Of a stretch of 64,000 nt of DNA, positions 1-7,318 are shown piece after piece (the stretch's first letter is position 1; each line of letters begins with the position of its first letter). Location: contig DBYR01000002.1 in the NCBI GenBank assembly GCA_002310215.1, forward strand, positions 53,736 to 117,735. Direction: 5' to 3'. The DNA comes from Bacteroidales bacterium UBA1181 (GTDB lineage Bacteria; Bacteroidota; Bacteroidia; Bacteroidales; Paludibacteraceae). The notes beneath the pieces were generated by a model, which searched no databases, had not been told where the DNA came from, and was given only the letters and a program-made list of their open reading frames with translations. The position numbers and the translations under genes are program-made.

Positions 1-329
1 AGATCATGAAGAACGAGCCGGAGCGTATGGAACACCTCTGGAAAATCACGAAAATGGCTTTGGACGGATTCAGAAGTCTGGGATTCGAAATCGGTCACAC
101 CGAGACGCCTATCATCCCGCTCTTCATCCGCGACAACGAGAAGACATTCTTGTTCACCAAACTTCTCTTCGAAGACGGTATCTTCGTCAACCCGGTGGTG
201 AGCCCTGCGGTTCCATCCAACGATACGCTGATCCGTTTCTCCCTGATGGCTACCCACACGGAAGAGCAGGTTGCCATAGCGTTGGAGAAGATCGGAAAAG
301 TAGGAAAGAAATTGGGTGTGATTGCCTAA
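1..329 (+). CDS. spt: Serine palmitoyltransferase, C-terminal part (partial)
   Basis: Only the last ~108 codons are present; the reading frame is open to the left edge, so the gene starts outside the window. The fragment is the small C-terminal domain of a PLP-dependent alpha-oxoamine synthase. The stretch with GHTETPIIPLFIRD and the ending FVNPVVSPAVP...IRFSLMATHT matches Bacteroidota serine palmitoyltransferase, which condenses serine with a long-chain acyl-CoA as the first step of sphingolipid synthesis. The PLP lysine domain lies upstream and cannot be checked. Other family members (2-amino-3-ketobutyrate CoA ligase, BioF) share this fold, but the AVP and SLMATHT motifs favour the sphingolipid enzyme. 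A strong terminator follows directly. Confidence 0.8.
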   Translation, partial: IMKNEPERMEHLWKITKMALDGFRSLGFEIGHTETPIIPLFIRDNEKTFLFTKLLFEDGIFVNPVVSPAVPSNDTLIRFSLMATHTEEQVAIALEKIGKVGKKLGVIA

Positions 330-355
330 GGCACTCTCCCCCTTCACATAATTGT

Positions 356-392
356 CACCCCATACGTGTCTATGCACGTAGGGGTGCTTTTT
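356..392 (+). terminator. Intrinsic terminator of spt
   Basis: CACCCC (356-361) pairs with GGGGTG (381-386), and the inner TACGTG (363-368) pairs with CACGTA (375-380), with one bulged A. The stem is followed by CTTTTTC. It separates spt from the DUF4494 gene. Confidence 0.85.
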
Positions 393-414
393 CAAATATA
401 AGAATCTTAAGCAT

Positions 415-864
415 ATGAATTATTGGTTTGAATGTAAAGTCTGCTACAATAAGCTGGACGATTCCGGGAAGAACAAGAAAATGTCTGACATCTACTTGGT
501 GGACGCCCTTTCCTTCACAGAGGCTGAGAAACGTGTGAACGAAGAGGTTTCCCTCTTCTCAAGCGCATATGAGAATGGATTGTTCACCATCGAGGGCATC
601 AAGCATGTCAAGATCGGAGAGATATTCGGAGAAGACATCGAGTGCGAGAAGTGGTTCAAATGCAAAGTGAACTTCATCACTGTGGATGAGGTGTCCGCCA
701 AGGAGAAGAAGATCTCCAGCGTGATGCTTGTGCATGCGGACGACATGCAGGAGGCATTCAAGAACCTGAAAGAGGGACTTAAGGACTCCATCTCGGACAG
801 TGACATCGTCAGCATGACGGAGACCGCCATTGCGGACATCTTCCATTACAGCGCACCAGCGTGA
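415..864 (+). CDS. DUF4494 domain protein
   Basis: 149 aa, soluble, function unknown. The family is common in Bacteroidota chromosomes and their phages. The protein appears to be an internal duplication: YWFECKVCYNKLD near residue 3 aligns with KWFKCKVNFITVD near residue 80, and the segments that follow (YLVDALSFTEAEKRVNEEV and MLVHADDMQEAFKNLKEGL) have the same hydrophobic pattern. It ends 28 bp before yggS and is probably co-transcribed with it. No catalytic motif is visible. Confidence 0.8.
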   Translation: MNYWFECKVCYNKLDDSGKNKKMSDIYLVDALSFTEAEKRVNEEVSLFSSAYENGLFTIEGIKHVKIGEIFGEDIECEKWFKCKVNFITVDEVSAKEKKISSVMLVHADDMQEAFKNLKEGLKDSISDSDIVSMTETAIADIFHYSAPA

Positions 865-892
865 TAAACTAACCTGAAAAAAGGAGGGCGCC

Positions 893-1558
893 ATGTCATC
901 CATCGCAGATAGAATCAAGGAAATCAATGCTTCCCTTCCCCAAGGGACAAGATTAGTGGCAGTTTCTAAGTTCCACCCCGTCGAGGCTATACAAGAAGCA
1001 TACGATGCGGGGCATCGCCTGTTCGGAGAGAACAAGGTGCAGGAGTTGGTCGCCAAGAAAGATCTATTGCCTTCGGATATATCATGGCACTTCATCGGTC
1101 ATCTGCAGACCAACAAGGTGAAGATGATCGTGCCCTTCGTCGCTCTGATCCATAGCGTCGACACGGAACACTTGCTGAAGGAGATCGACAAGCAAGCCGC
1201 CGCCTGTGGCAGGACGGTCGAGTGTCTCCTTGAGGTGCACGTGGCGCGGGAGGATACTAAGTTCGGATTCTCCCCTGAGGAGGTCCGCGACCTCTTCGCC
1301 AGCGGAGCCTACAAGGCGTACGAGCACGTGAAGATCGTAGGCATCATGGGCATGGCCTCCCACGTGGACGACGAGGGAGAGATCCGCAAAGAGTTCCATG
1401 CGTTGAAAACATTATTTGATGAAGTGAAAAACAGCTATGCCCCAGCGTTCCGTGAGCTCTCCATGGGCATGTCGGGCGACTACCATATCGCCGTGGAGGA
1501 GGGTAGCACCCTTGTGCGCATCGGCACCTATATTTTTGGGGAACGATTGTACGTCTAA
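893..1558 (+). CDS. yggS: YggS-family pyridoxal phosphate homeostasis protein
   Basis: 221 aa, the usual length for this single-domain TIM-barrel PLP-binding family (alanine racemase N-terminal fold). Diagnostic segments are LVAVSKFHP with the PLP lysine at about residue 26, FGENKVQEL, WHFIGHLQTNK, LLEVHV, GIMGMAS and ELSMGMSGDY. The protein holds and distributes PLP and affects amino-acid and vitamin B6 balance; no catalytic reaction is established for the family. The GGAGG in the spacer upstream of the ATG resembles a ribosome-binding site. The stop lies 9 bp from the end of the convergent Rpn gene. Confidence 0.93.
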   Translation: MSSIADRIKEINASLPQGTRLVAVSKFHPVEAIQEAYDAGHRLFGENKVQELVAKKDLLPSDISWHFIGHLQTNKVKMIVPFVALIHSVDTEHLLKEIDKQAAACGRTVECLLEVHVAREDTKFGFSPEEVRDLFASGAYKAYEHVKIVGIMGMASHVDDEGEIRKEFHALKTLFDEVKNSYAPAFRELSMGMSGDYHIAVEEGSTLVRIGTYIFGERLYV

Positions 1559-1567
1559 ACAGGTGTT

Positions 1568-2494
1568 TTAAAGTTCCTCCACCTTCTTGAGTGAAAGTCC
1601 GCTCAGGTCCGCTACCGTCTGTTTGTCAAAGCCTTTCGCCAGCATCTTTTTAGCCATCTCCAGTGCTTTGGCTTGCGCACCTTCCGCTCTTCCTTTTTCT
1701 AATCCGATGGCCTCACCTTTCACCAAACCAATCGCTTCGCCTTCGTCGCGGCCCTCTTTCTTGTAGGTCTCGATGGTGTCATTCTGTGACATGATAGCGT
1801 CCACGTGGGCGAAGTACTCCTTGCGCTCCTTCTCGCTCATGGTGGCGATGCGTAGCTTCTCCTCCGCCTCCTTGAGCCCCGGCGTGGTGGTGTTCTCCTT
1901 GATCTTCCCGTTCTTCAGGAAGTCCAGCCACTCCTCGATGGGCGTCTTGGCCACCTCGTTGAACTGGTTCACGCGGATGAGGTAGTACTCCGGGAATATG
2001 TTCTTACCGACGGCCGCCATCTCCTTGTCGAAGTACTCCTTCTCCCTCTTGTTGACCTCCAGCACGTCCTTTTGGAACACGCCCTTGAAAGTGGTCGTGC
2101 CGTGGTAGAGGAAGTCCTTGCCGGTGCCTAGGTCGAAGTAGAGAATGTTGATGGAGTAGACCTTCTTCACGTTCTTGTACGACTCGCCTAAGCGGATGTG
2201 CTCAGTGATGGCCTTGCTCGTGCCGTAAAGGATGCGTTGCATGAAGTAGAGGTCGCGTGTGAGCTGCACCTCCACGATGAAGAGCTCGCCGTCTTCCGCC
2301 TTGACCATCATGTCCACCCGGTTGAACTTGTCGTCGAGTGTCTGCTGGTTGCTCTCGCTCTCCAACACCTCCACAATCTCCACCTTCCTGCCTAACAGCA
2401 CGGTGAAGAGACCCTCGAGGATGCCGAAGTTGGCTTTATCGCGCAGCAATCGCTTGATCGCCCAGTCGAAACGTATGTAGTCGGTGTCTCTCAT
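1568..2494 (-). CDS. Rpn-family PD-(D/E)XK nuclease (recombination-promoting type)
   Basis: 308 aa from the ATG at 2494, where the family usually starts (MRDTDYIRFDWAIKRLL). A longer frame exists to 2650, but the extra 52 residues are unlike the family and AT-rich. The nuclease core is visible: RVDMMVK (acidic residue) and, after a short loop, FIVEVQ, an E-x-Q form of the E-x-K motif. The C-terminal part has degenerate KEGRDEGEAIGLVKGEAIGL repeats and an HTH-like end (KGFDKQTVADLSGLS), both typical. Such genes are multicopy, horizontally spread and linked to RecA-independent recombination. No terminal inverted repeats are seen, so there is no evidence that this copy is mobile. Confidence 0.85.
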   Translation of the reverse strand: MRDTDYIRFDWAIKRLLRDKANFGILEGLFTVLLGRKVEIVEVLESESNQQTLDDKFNRVDMMVKAEDGELFIVEVQLTRDLYFMQRILYGTSKAITEHIRLGESYKNVKKVYSINILYFDLGTGKDFLYHGTTTFKGVFQKDVLEVNKREKEYFDKEMAAVGKNIFPEYYLIRVNQFNEVAKTPIEEWLDFLKNGKIKENTTTPGLKEAEEKLRIATMSEKERKEYFAHVDAIMSQNDTIETYKKEGRDEGEAIGLVKGEAIGLEKGRAEGAQAKALEMAKKMLAKGFDKQTVADLSGLSLKKVEEL

Positions 2495-2794
2495 CTTTTG
2501 AAACGTTTTATCACCACAAAGGTAATTGTTTTTCTGTAAGTTCCAAAGGATTCTAGTATACAATTGCGATATAATTACACAAAACTTAAACACAAAAGAG
2601 AATGACATGAATTCAATCAAAAAGGTGATAAGTAATGTGGAATCCTCCAAATTGTTGATATATTTGCGTAAGCCTAATAATCATGTATGGTTTCGCTGTG
2701 ATTGGTGCACAGGGAATCATGCCTGAGACGTTAGGAGGAGAGAATATAACGCAACGTCTAATAGCGCCTTTTGTGCGCTAAAAAAATTAAGTGT
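2495..2794. other. AT-rich intergenic stretch between two convergent-origin genes
   Basis: This stretch separates the diverging Rpn and SUFU genes. It is AT-rich. A possible 39-codon frame (ATG at 2607, stop 2724-2726) has no recognisable product. Nearer the SUFU start, TAGCGC (2762-2767) pairs with GCGCTA (2775-2780), making a small hairpin 14 bp before the ATG, which might affect translation. GACGTT and AACGTC around 2729-2758 can also pair. No exact promoter was identified. Confidence 0.4.
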
Positions 2795-3436
2795 ATGAAG
2801 GGCTTTTTCTATTCTTCAAAAGAGGCCAACAAAATTGAGGCTTACATCCAAAAACAATATGGTGATTTTCCTACCGTTATACATGAGATTGTATCCCCGG
2901 ATATACATGTGGACATCGCACTGATACCCCCGTCCGACGAGCAACCATACTATAAATTGGTGACGATGGGTGCTGGAGCATTTAAGATGGATGTTCCCCG
3001 TGAGTTCGGGAAACGCAAGCTTGAGCGGGCGGAGTATGTGATTTTTCTCCCGAAAGATTGGAATGTGCAATCTGACAAGGAGGAAGATTATTGGCCGATA
3101 AGATACCTGAAGGTAATGGCCCGTTTGCCAATCGTATGCGACACGTGGCTTGGCGTCGGACATACAATGCAGGCGGACGAAGAGGGTAAGCCTTTCGCGG
3201 AGAACACAAAGTTCAATAGTCTTATACTCCTTCGTTCCATCGGCAAGGAAAACCAGGTCGTCGAGCCTATGAGGCTGGGATTGTTCGGACGAGTGAATTT
3301 CTACCAGTTGTATCCGCTGTACCAAGAGGAGCTCGATTTCAAAATGGAACACTCGATGTCTGATCTGATTGATAAGATCGATGATGAGGATTTGAATCTT
3401 GTCCTAAATTTAAACAGGAAAAATTACGGTATATAA
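2795..3436 (+). CDS. SUFU (suppressor of fused) domain protein
   Basis: 213 aa from the ATG at 2795; a TTG-started extension to 2771 is possible but unlikely. The fold is recognised from VIHEIVSPDIHVDIALI, YYKLVTMGAGAFKMDVP, ELE-type VIFLPKDWNV, YWPIRYLKVMARLP and DTWLGVGHTM. Bacterial SUFU proteins are found as immunity or accessory proteins in polymorphic toxin loci and as stand-alone proteins of unknown role. No toxin gene is adjacent; the nearest neighbour is the Rpn nuclease. The sequence appears complete and is followed by a hairpin at 3492-3536. Confidence 0.75.
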   Translation: MKGFFYSSKEANKIEAYIQKQYGDFPTVIHEIVSPDIHVDIALIPPSDEQPYYKLVTMGAGAFKMDVPREFGKRKLERAEYVIFLPKDWNVQSDKEEDYWPIRYLKVMARLPIVCDTWLGVGHTMQADEEGKPFAENTKFNSLILLRSIGKENQVVEPMRLGLFGRVNFYQLYPLYQEELDFKMEHSMSDLIDKIDDEDLNLVLNLNRKNYGI

Positions 3437-3491
3437 GGAGACATCCCCCTCCATTCATGCCTGATTATGACATGAATAAAGGATTTCTAAA

Positions 3492-3536
3492 AGCCCACCA
3501 TTCCTTCCCGGCGATTCGCTGGAGAGATGGTGGGCT
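3492..3536 (+). terminator. Hairpin, probable terminator of the SUFU gene
   Basis: AGCCCACCAT (3492-3501) and ATGGTGGGCT (3527-3536) form a perfect 10-bp stem with a 25-nt loop. The U-rich run after it is weak (AAGTTTGTG), so termination efficiency is uncertain. Confidence 0.55.
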
Positions 3537-3675
3537 AAGTTTGTGCGTATCTGTCCACTGAGGTTCGTTGGCTTATATTGACCCAAAATAAGAAAACTTT
3601 TTTGTTCCCATTTCGTTTTCTATCTTATAGATTTACAATTCTTTAGCATCTTTTTTTGCATTTTCTGCACAAAAA

Positions 3676-3707
3676 TTTGTGAGATGTGCAAACATATCGT
3701 ACTTTTG
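3676..3707 (+). promoter_or_regulatory. Bacteroidota promoter for first acyl-CoA ligase gene
   Basis: TTTG at 3676-3679, a 20-bp spacer, then TACTTTTG at 3700-3707. This is an exact match to the TTTG/TAnnTTTG consensus of the primary sigma factor in this phylum, and it lies 26 bp before the ATG at 3734. Confidence 0.8.
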
Positions 3708-3733
3708 CACAGTTTTACTAAAAATGAGTAAGT

Positions 3734-5398
3734 ATGGCAAATAAATTTGTAGGCCATTTCGAGCATGCGATCACAGAATTCTGGGATCTCAAAGCGATGA
3801 CCGATTACGTGGCGAAGAAAACATTCACGTACAGTCAAGTAGGAGAAGAAGTTGCGAAACTACATGTTCTCTTTGATGAAATCCATGTACAAAAGAACGA
3901 CAAGATAGCCTTGGTGGGTCGAAACACGCCACAATGGGCCATCACGTTCCTATCCGCAGTTTCGTACGGCGCCATCGTAGTACCAATCCTTCAGGATTTC
4001 CATCCGAATGACGTGCAACACATCATCACGCACTCGGAGTCGAAGCTCGTTTTCTTGAGTGACAACCAATGGGAAGACTTGGACGAGAGCAAGTTCCAAG
4101 GAGTTCGCGGGGTATTCTCCATCTCTGATTTCCGTTGCATATACCAAGCACCGGGAGAGACCATCCAGATGTCGATGAAGCAGTTGGACCAAAAGTTCGC
4201 CGAGCGTTATCCGAACGGATTCCGCAAGGAGGATGTGCACTTCTGCGATAAGGATGACAACGAGGTGGCTGTCATCAACTACACCTCCGGAACAACCGGC
4301 TACAGCAAGGGTGTGATGCTCACAGGCGAGAATCTGTGTGGCAACATGGAGTACGCCGCATCGACCAATCTGGTCGGCAAAGGCTACGAGATCCTCACCT
4401 TCCTGCCGCTGGCGCACGCCTATGGATGCGCCTTCGACTTCCTTTCGCAATTCGCGAAGGGTGCGCACATCACCTTCCTCAACAGGATTCCTAGTCCGAA
4501 GATTTTGCTGAAGGCGATGGAAGATGTGAAACCAACCGTCATCTTCTCCGTTCCGCTTATCCTCGAAAAGATATACAAAAACAACATATTGCCGAAGCTG
4601 AACAAGACATCCATGAAGTTGGCGATGAGTATTCCTATCCTATCGGGAAAGATCTACTCAGAGATCAAGAACACCCTCGTGAAGTCATTCGGAGGCGAGT
4701 TCATCCACCTCATCATCGGTGGTGCTCCCCTCAACAAGGAGGTGGAGGAGTTCTTGATGAAGATTAACTTTCCGTTCGCTGTGGGTTACGGTATGACGGA
4801 GTGTGGACCGCTCATCAGTTTGAACTATGGCGCGAACGGCAAGCAATATGTGCCAAACTCGGTGGGTACCGTTGTGGACGACATGGAGGTGCGCATCGAC
4901 TCATCCGATCCGCAGAACATACCAGGAGAGATCCAAGTGAAGGGACGGAATGTGATGAAGGGATATTACAAGAACGAGGAGGCCACTTCCAAGGCTTTCA
5001 CGGAGGATGGCTGGATGTGCACAGGTGACGTCGGCATCGTGGACAAGAACGGCTACATCTTCATCAAGGGACGTTCCAAGACCATGATCTTAGGCGCAAG
5101 CGGACAGAACATCTATCCGGAGGAGATTGAGGCGAAGTTGAGCAACCTACCGTTCGTGTCGGAGTGCATCGTCATCCAACGCGCGGACAAGATCGTAGCC
5201 TTGGTTTACCCTGACTTCGCCGCTATGGACGAGATGGGCATCCAACGTGCCGATTTGGACGCTATCATGGAAGAGCACCGCAAGAAGGTGAACGAGCAAC
5301 TCGCCGCCTACGAGCGCCTCTCCGCCATCATCATCCATCCGACAGAGTTCGAGAAGACTCCTAAGAAATCCATTAAGAGATATCTTTACGAGAATTAA
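3734..5398 (+). CDS. AMP-dependent synthetase / long-chain acyl-CoA ligase (paralog 1)
   Basis: 554 aa, ANL superfamily. The AMP-binding P-loop is INYTSGTTGYSKGVM (about residues 182-196); later motifs are FLPLAHAYGC, GGAPL, VGYGMTECGPL and the A8 hinge GWMCTGDVGIVD, ending with FEKTPKKSIKRY, which carries the A10 catalytic lysine. The enzyme is expected to adenylate a carboxylic acid and transfer it to CoA; the long-chain fatty acyl substrate is inferred from overall similarity. It has its own promoter and a terminator after it. The next gene is a close paralog, so this is a tandem duplication. Confidence 0.85.
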   Translation: MANKFVGHFEHAITEFWDLKAMTDYVAKKTFTYSQVGEEVAKLHVLFDEIHVQKNDKIALVGRNTPQWAITFLSAVSYGAIVVPILQDFHPNDVQHIITHSESKLVFLSDNQWEDLDESKFQGVRGVFSISDFRCIYQAPGETIQMSMKQLDQKFAERYPNGFRKEDVHFCDKDDNEVAVINYTSGTTGYSKGVMLTGENLCGNMEYAASTNLVGKGYEILTFLPLAHAYGCAFDFLSQFAKGAHITFLNRIPSPKILLKAMEDVKPTVIFSVPLILEKIYKNNILPKLNKTSMKLAMSIPILSGKIYSEIKNTLVKSFGGEFIHLIIGGAPLNKEVEEFLMKINFPFAVGYGMTECGPLISLNYGANGKQYVPNSVGTVVDDMEVRIDSSDPQNIPGEIQVKGRNVMKGYYKNEEATSKAFTEDGWMCTGDVGIVDKNGYIFIKGRSKTMILGASGQNIYPEEIEAKLSNLPFVSECIVIQRADKIVALVYPDFAAMDEMGIQRADLDAIMEEHRKKVNEQLAAYERLSAIIIHPTEFEKTPKKSIKRYLYEN

Positions 5399-5402
5399 TG
5401 CA

Positions 5403-5436
5403 TAAAGGTGGGCTTCACTAGGCCCACCTTTATTTC
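5403..5436 (+). terminator. Intrinsic terminator between the ligase paralogs
   Basis: AAAGGTGGGC (5404-5413) pairs with GCCCACCTTT (5422-5431), followed by ATTTCG. The reverse strand also ends in TTTA, so it could act weakly in both directions. It implies that the two ligases are at least partly transcribed separately. Confidence 0.8.
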
Positions 5437-5527
5437 GAAATAGACATACTACGTGTGACGGGCATCCGCTATTTTGTGGATGCTTCTAACCTTATTGTTC
5501 AATCATATAGACAAACAAAAAAAGACA

Positions 5528-7198
5528 ATGCGTTATTACAAAGGAAATTACAATCAGATGTTGGAAAAATCCATCCGGGATAACTGGGATATGCCAGCAC
5601 TAACGAATTACGTCACTGGGGAAACCTACTGTTACAAAGATTTAGCATCCGCGATCGCGGAGATTCACATCCTTTTCGAGGAGGTGGGCATCCGTCCGAA
5701 CGACAAAATCGCAGTTGTGGGAAAGAACACGCCTGAGTGGGCGGTGGTCTTCCTTGCCACATTATCCTACGGAGCGATCATCGTACCGATCTTGCAGAAT
5801 TTCCCTGTGGACGACATCCACCACATCGTGAACCACTCCGAAGCGAAACTTCTCTTCGTCAGCGACAACCTGAAAGATCAGGTGCAGGAGGAGAACATCA
5901 AGCGGGTGAAGTGCATCTACTGCTACAACGAGAAGTATTGCCTCTACACGAGCTATAAAAAATCCGTTCCTCAAAAGATACAAGAGTTGAGGGAGATGCT
6001 GAAGGTAAAATATCCGAACGGTGTACAGAAAGAGGACATCAAATATGCGGAGAGAAAGAACGAAGACATATTCGCCATCAACTACACCTCCGGCACGACC
6101 GGTTTCAGCAAGGGTGTGGTACAGACCGTAGACAATATCGTCGGCAACATAGGCTTTGTCAAGGAGATGGGGTTGGCCAAACCAGGCAACAAGATCCTCA
6201 CCTTCCTGCCGCTCGCCCATGCGTACGGATGCACATTGGACTTCCTTTCACAGATCGTGAACGGTGGACATATCACCTTCCTCATCAAGCTTCCTGCCCC
6301 TAACGTGCTCATCAAGGCGTTCGACGCCATACGTCCGAGCGTGATCTTCACCGTCCCTTTGGTGGTGGAGAAGATCTACCGTTCCGTTGCTGAACCAATC
6401 CTGACGAAGCATGCGGCAGAGATGTCGGAAGAGCAGATGGAGCAAAACATCTATCCGAACGTGCGCAACAAACTGATCCAACTCTTCGGAGGAGAATTCA
6501 GCCAAGTCATCATCGGTGGCGCACCTCTCAACGCAGACATAGAGCAGGGACTCAAGAAACTGAAGTTCCCGTTCGCCGTGGGCTATGGCATGACGGAGTG
6601 CGCTCCTCTCATCAGCTTCATCAGCATGGAAAAGTTCATCGCCAAGTCGGTGGGCGTCGTTGTGCCTAACATGGAGGTGAAGATCGCCTCCTCAGACCCT
6701 GAAAAGATCGCGGGCGAAATCCTCGTCAAGGGTCAGAACGTCATGATGGGTTACTACAAGGACGAGGAAAACACCGCTAAGGTCATCGAAGCGGACGGCT
6801 GGATGCACACGGGCGACATCGGCACCTTAGACAAGGGCAACAACCTCTTCATCAAGGGTCGCTGCAAGACGATGATCTTAGGCCCTTCCGGACAGAACAT
6901 CTATCCGGAGGCGTTGGAGGCCAAGCTGAACAATATGCCTTTCGTGTCGGAATGTTTGGTGATCAAGGGCGAAGAAAAACTCGTGGCCCTGGTTTATCCG
7001 GACTTCAATGCGATGGACGAGATCGGTATCGACCACAAAGAACTGGAAAATATCATGGAAGACAACCGAAAGAAATACAACAAGATGGTTGCCAACTACG
7101 AGCAAATCTCCGAGATACGTCTATATCCGAACGAGTTCGAGAAGACGCCGAAGAAGAACATCAAACGCTATCTTTATGAAAGTCAACAAGGTAAATAA
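5528..7198 (+). CDS. AMP-dependent synthetase / long-chain acyl-CoA ligase (paralog 2)
   Basis: 556 aa from the ATG at 5528 (MRYYKGNYNQ), which aligns with the start of paralog 1; the frame extends to 5474 but those 18 residues have no counterpart. Motifs are the same: INYTSGTTGFSKGVV, FLPLAHAYGC, IIGGAPLNAD, VGYGMTECAPL, GWMHTGDIGTLD and FEKTPKKNIKRY. It differs by a ~20-residue insertion (AEMSEEQMEQNIYPN region, about residue 300) and has diverged most in the N-terminal acyl-binding part, which suggests a different acyl preference. That is inference. It ends at a strong terminator. Confidence 0.85.
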   Translation: MRYYKGNYNQMLEKSIRDNWDMPALTNYVTGETYCYKDLASAIAEIHILFEEVGIRPNDKIAVVGKNTPEWAVVFLATLSYGAIIVPILQNFPVDDIHHIVNHSEAKLLFVSDNLKDQVQEENIKRVKCIYCYNEKYCLYTSYKKSVPQKIQELREMLKVKYPNGVQKEDIKYAERKNEDIFAINYTSGTTGFSKGVVQTVDNIVGNIGFVKEMGLAKPGNKILTFLPLAHAYGCTLDFLSQIVNGGHITFLIKLPAPNVLIKAFDAIRPSVIFTVPLVVEKIYRSVAEPILTKHAAEMSEEQMEQNIYPNVRNKLIQLFGGEFSQVIIGGAPLNADIEQGLKKLKFPFAVGYGMTECAPLISFISMEKFIAKSVGVVVPNMEVKIASSDPEKIAGEILVKGQNVMMGYYKDEENTAKVIEADGWMHTGDIGTLDKGNNLFIKGRCKTMILGPSGQNIYPEALEAKLNNMPFVSECLVIKGEEKLVALVYPDFNAMDEIGIDHKELENIMEDNRKKYNKMVANYEQISEIRLYPNEFEKTPKKNIKRYLYESQQGK

Positions 7199-7219
7199 AA
7201 TATAATGACGATCGAGAGG

Positions 7220-7253
7220 GCGGAACGTTAGTATGATGTTCCGCTTTTTTTTT
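7220..7253 (+). terminator. Strong intrinsic terminator of ligase paralog 2
   Basis: GCGGAAC (7220-7226) pairs with GTTCCGC (7238-7244) and is followed by nine T residues. Confidence 0.92.
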
Positions 7254-7282
7254 GCTTTTATTCCCCCTATTTTTTATCTTTG
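7251..7282 (+). promoter_or_regulatory. Bacteroidota promoter for the coiled-coil/DUF4112 unit
   Basis: TTTG (7251-7254), a 20-bp spacer, TATCTTTG (7275-7282). The -33 box overlaps the T-run of the preceding terminator. The predicted transcription start is near 7288, which excludes an upstream TTG start at 7280 and supports the ATG at 7319. Confidence 0.82.
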
Positions 7283-7318
7283 TTTTTATCGAATAACCAA
7301 TCACTAACACGGTTAATT

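Noticed and set aside
1568..2494. Rpn-type gene as a complete insertion sequence
   Set aside because: No terminal inverted repeats or target duplications were found around it.
2526..2726. Small open frame (ATG at 2526 or 2607) between the Rpn and SUFU genes
   Set aside because: No recognisable product, AT-rich non-coding composition and no promoter or ribosome-binding signal; mentioned only in the description of the gap.
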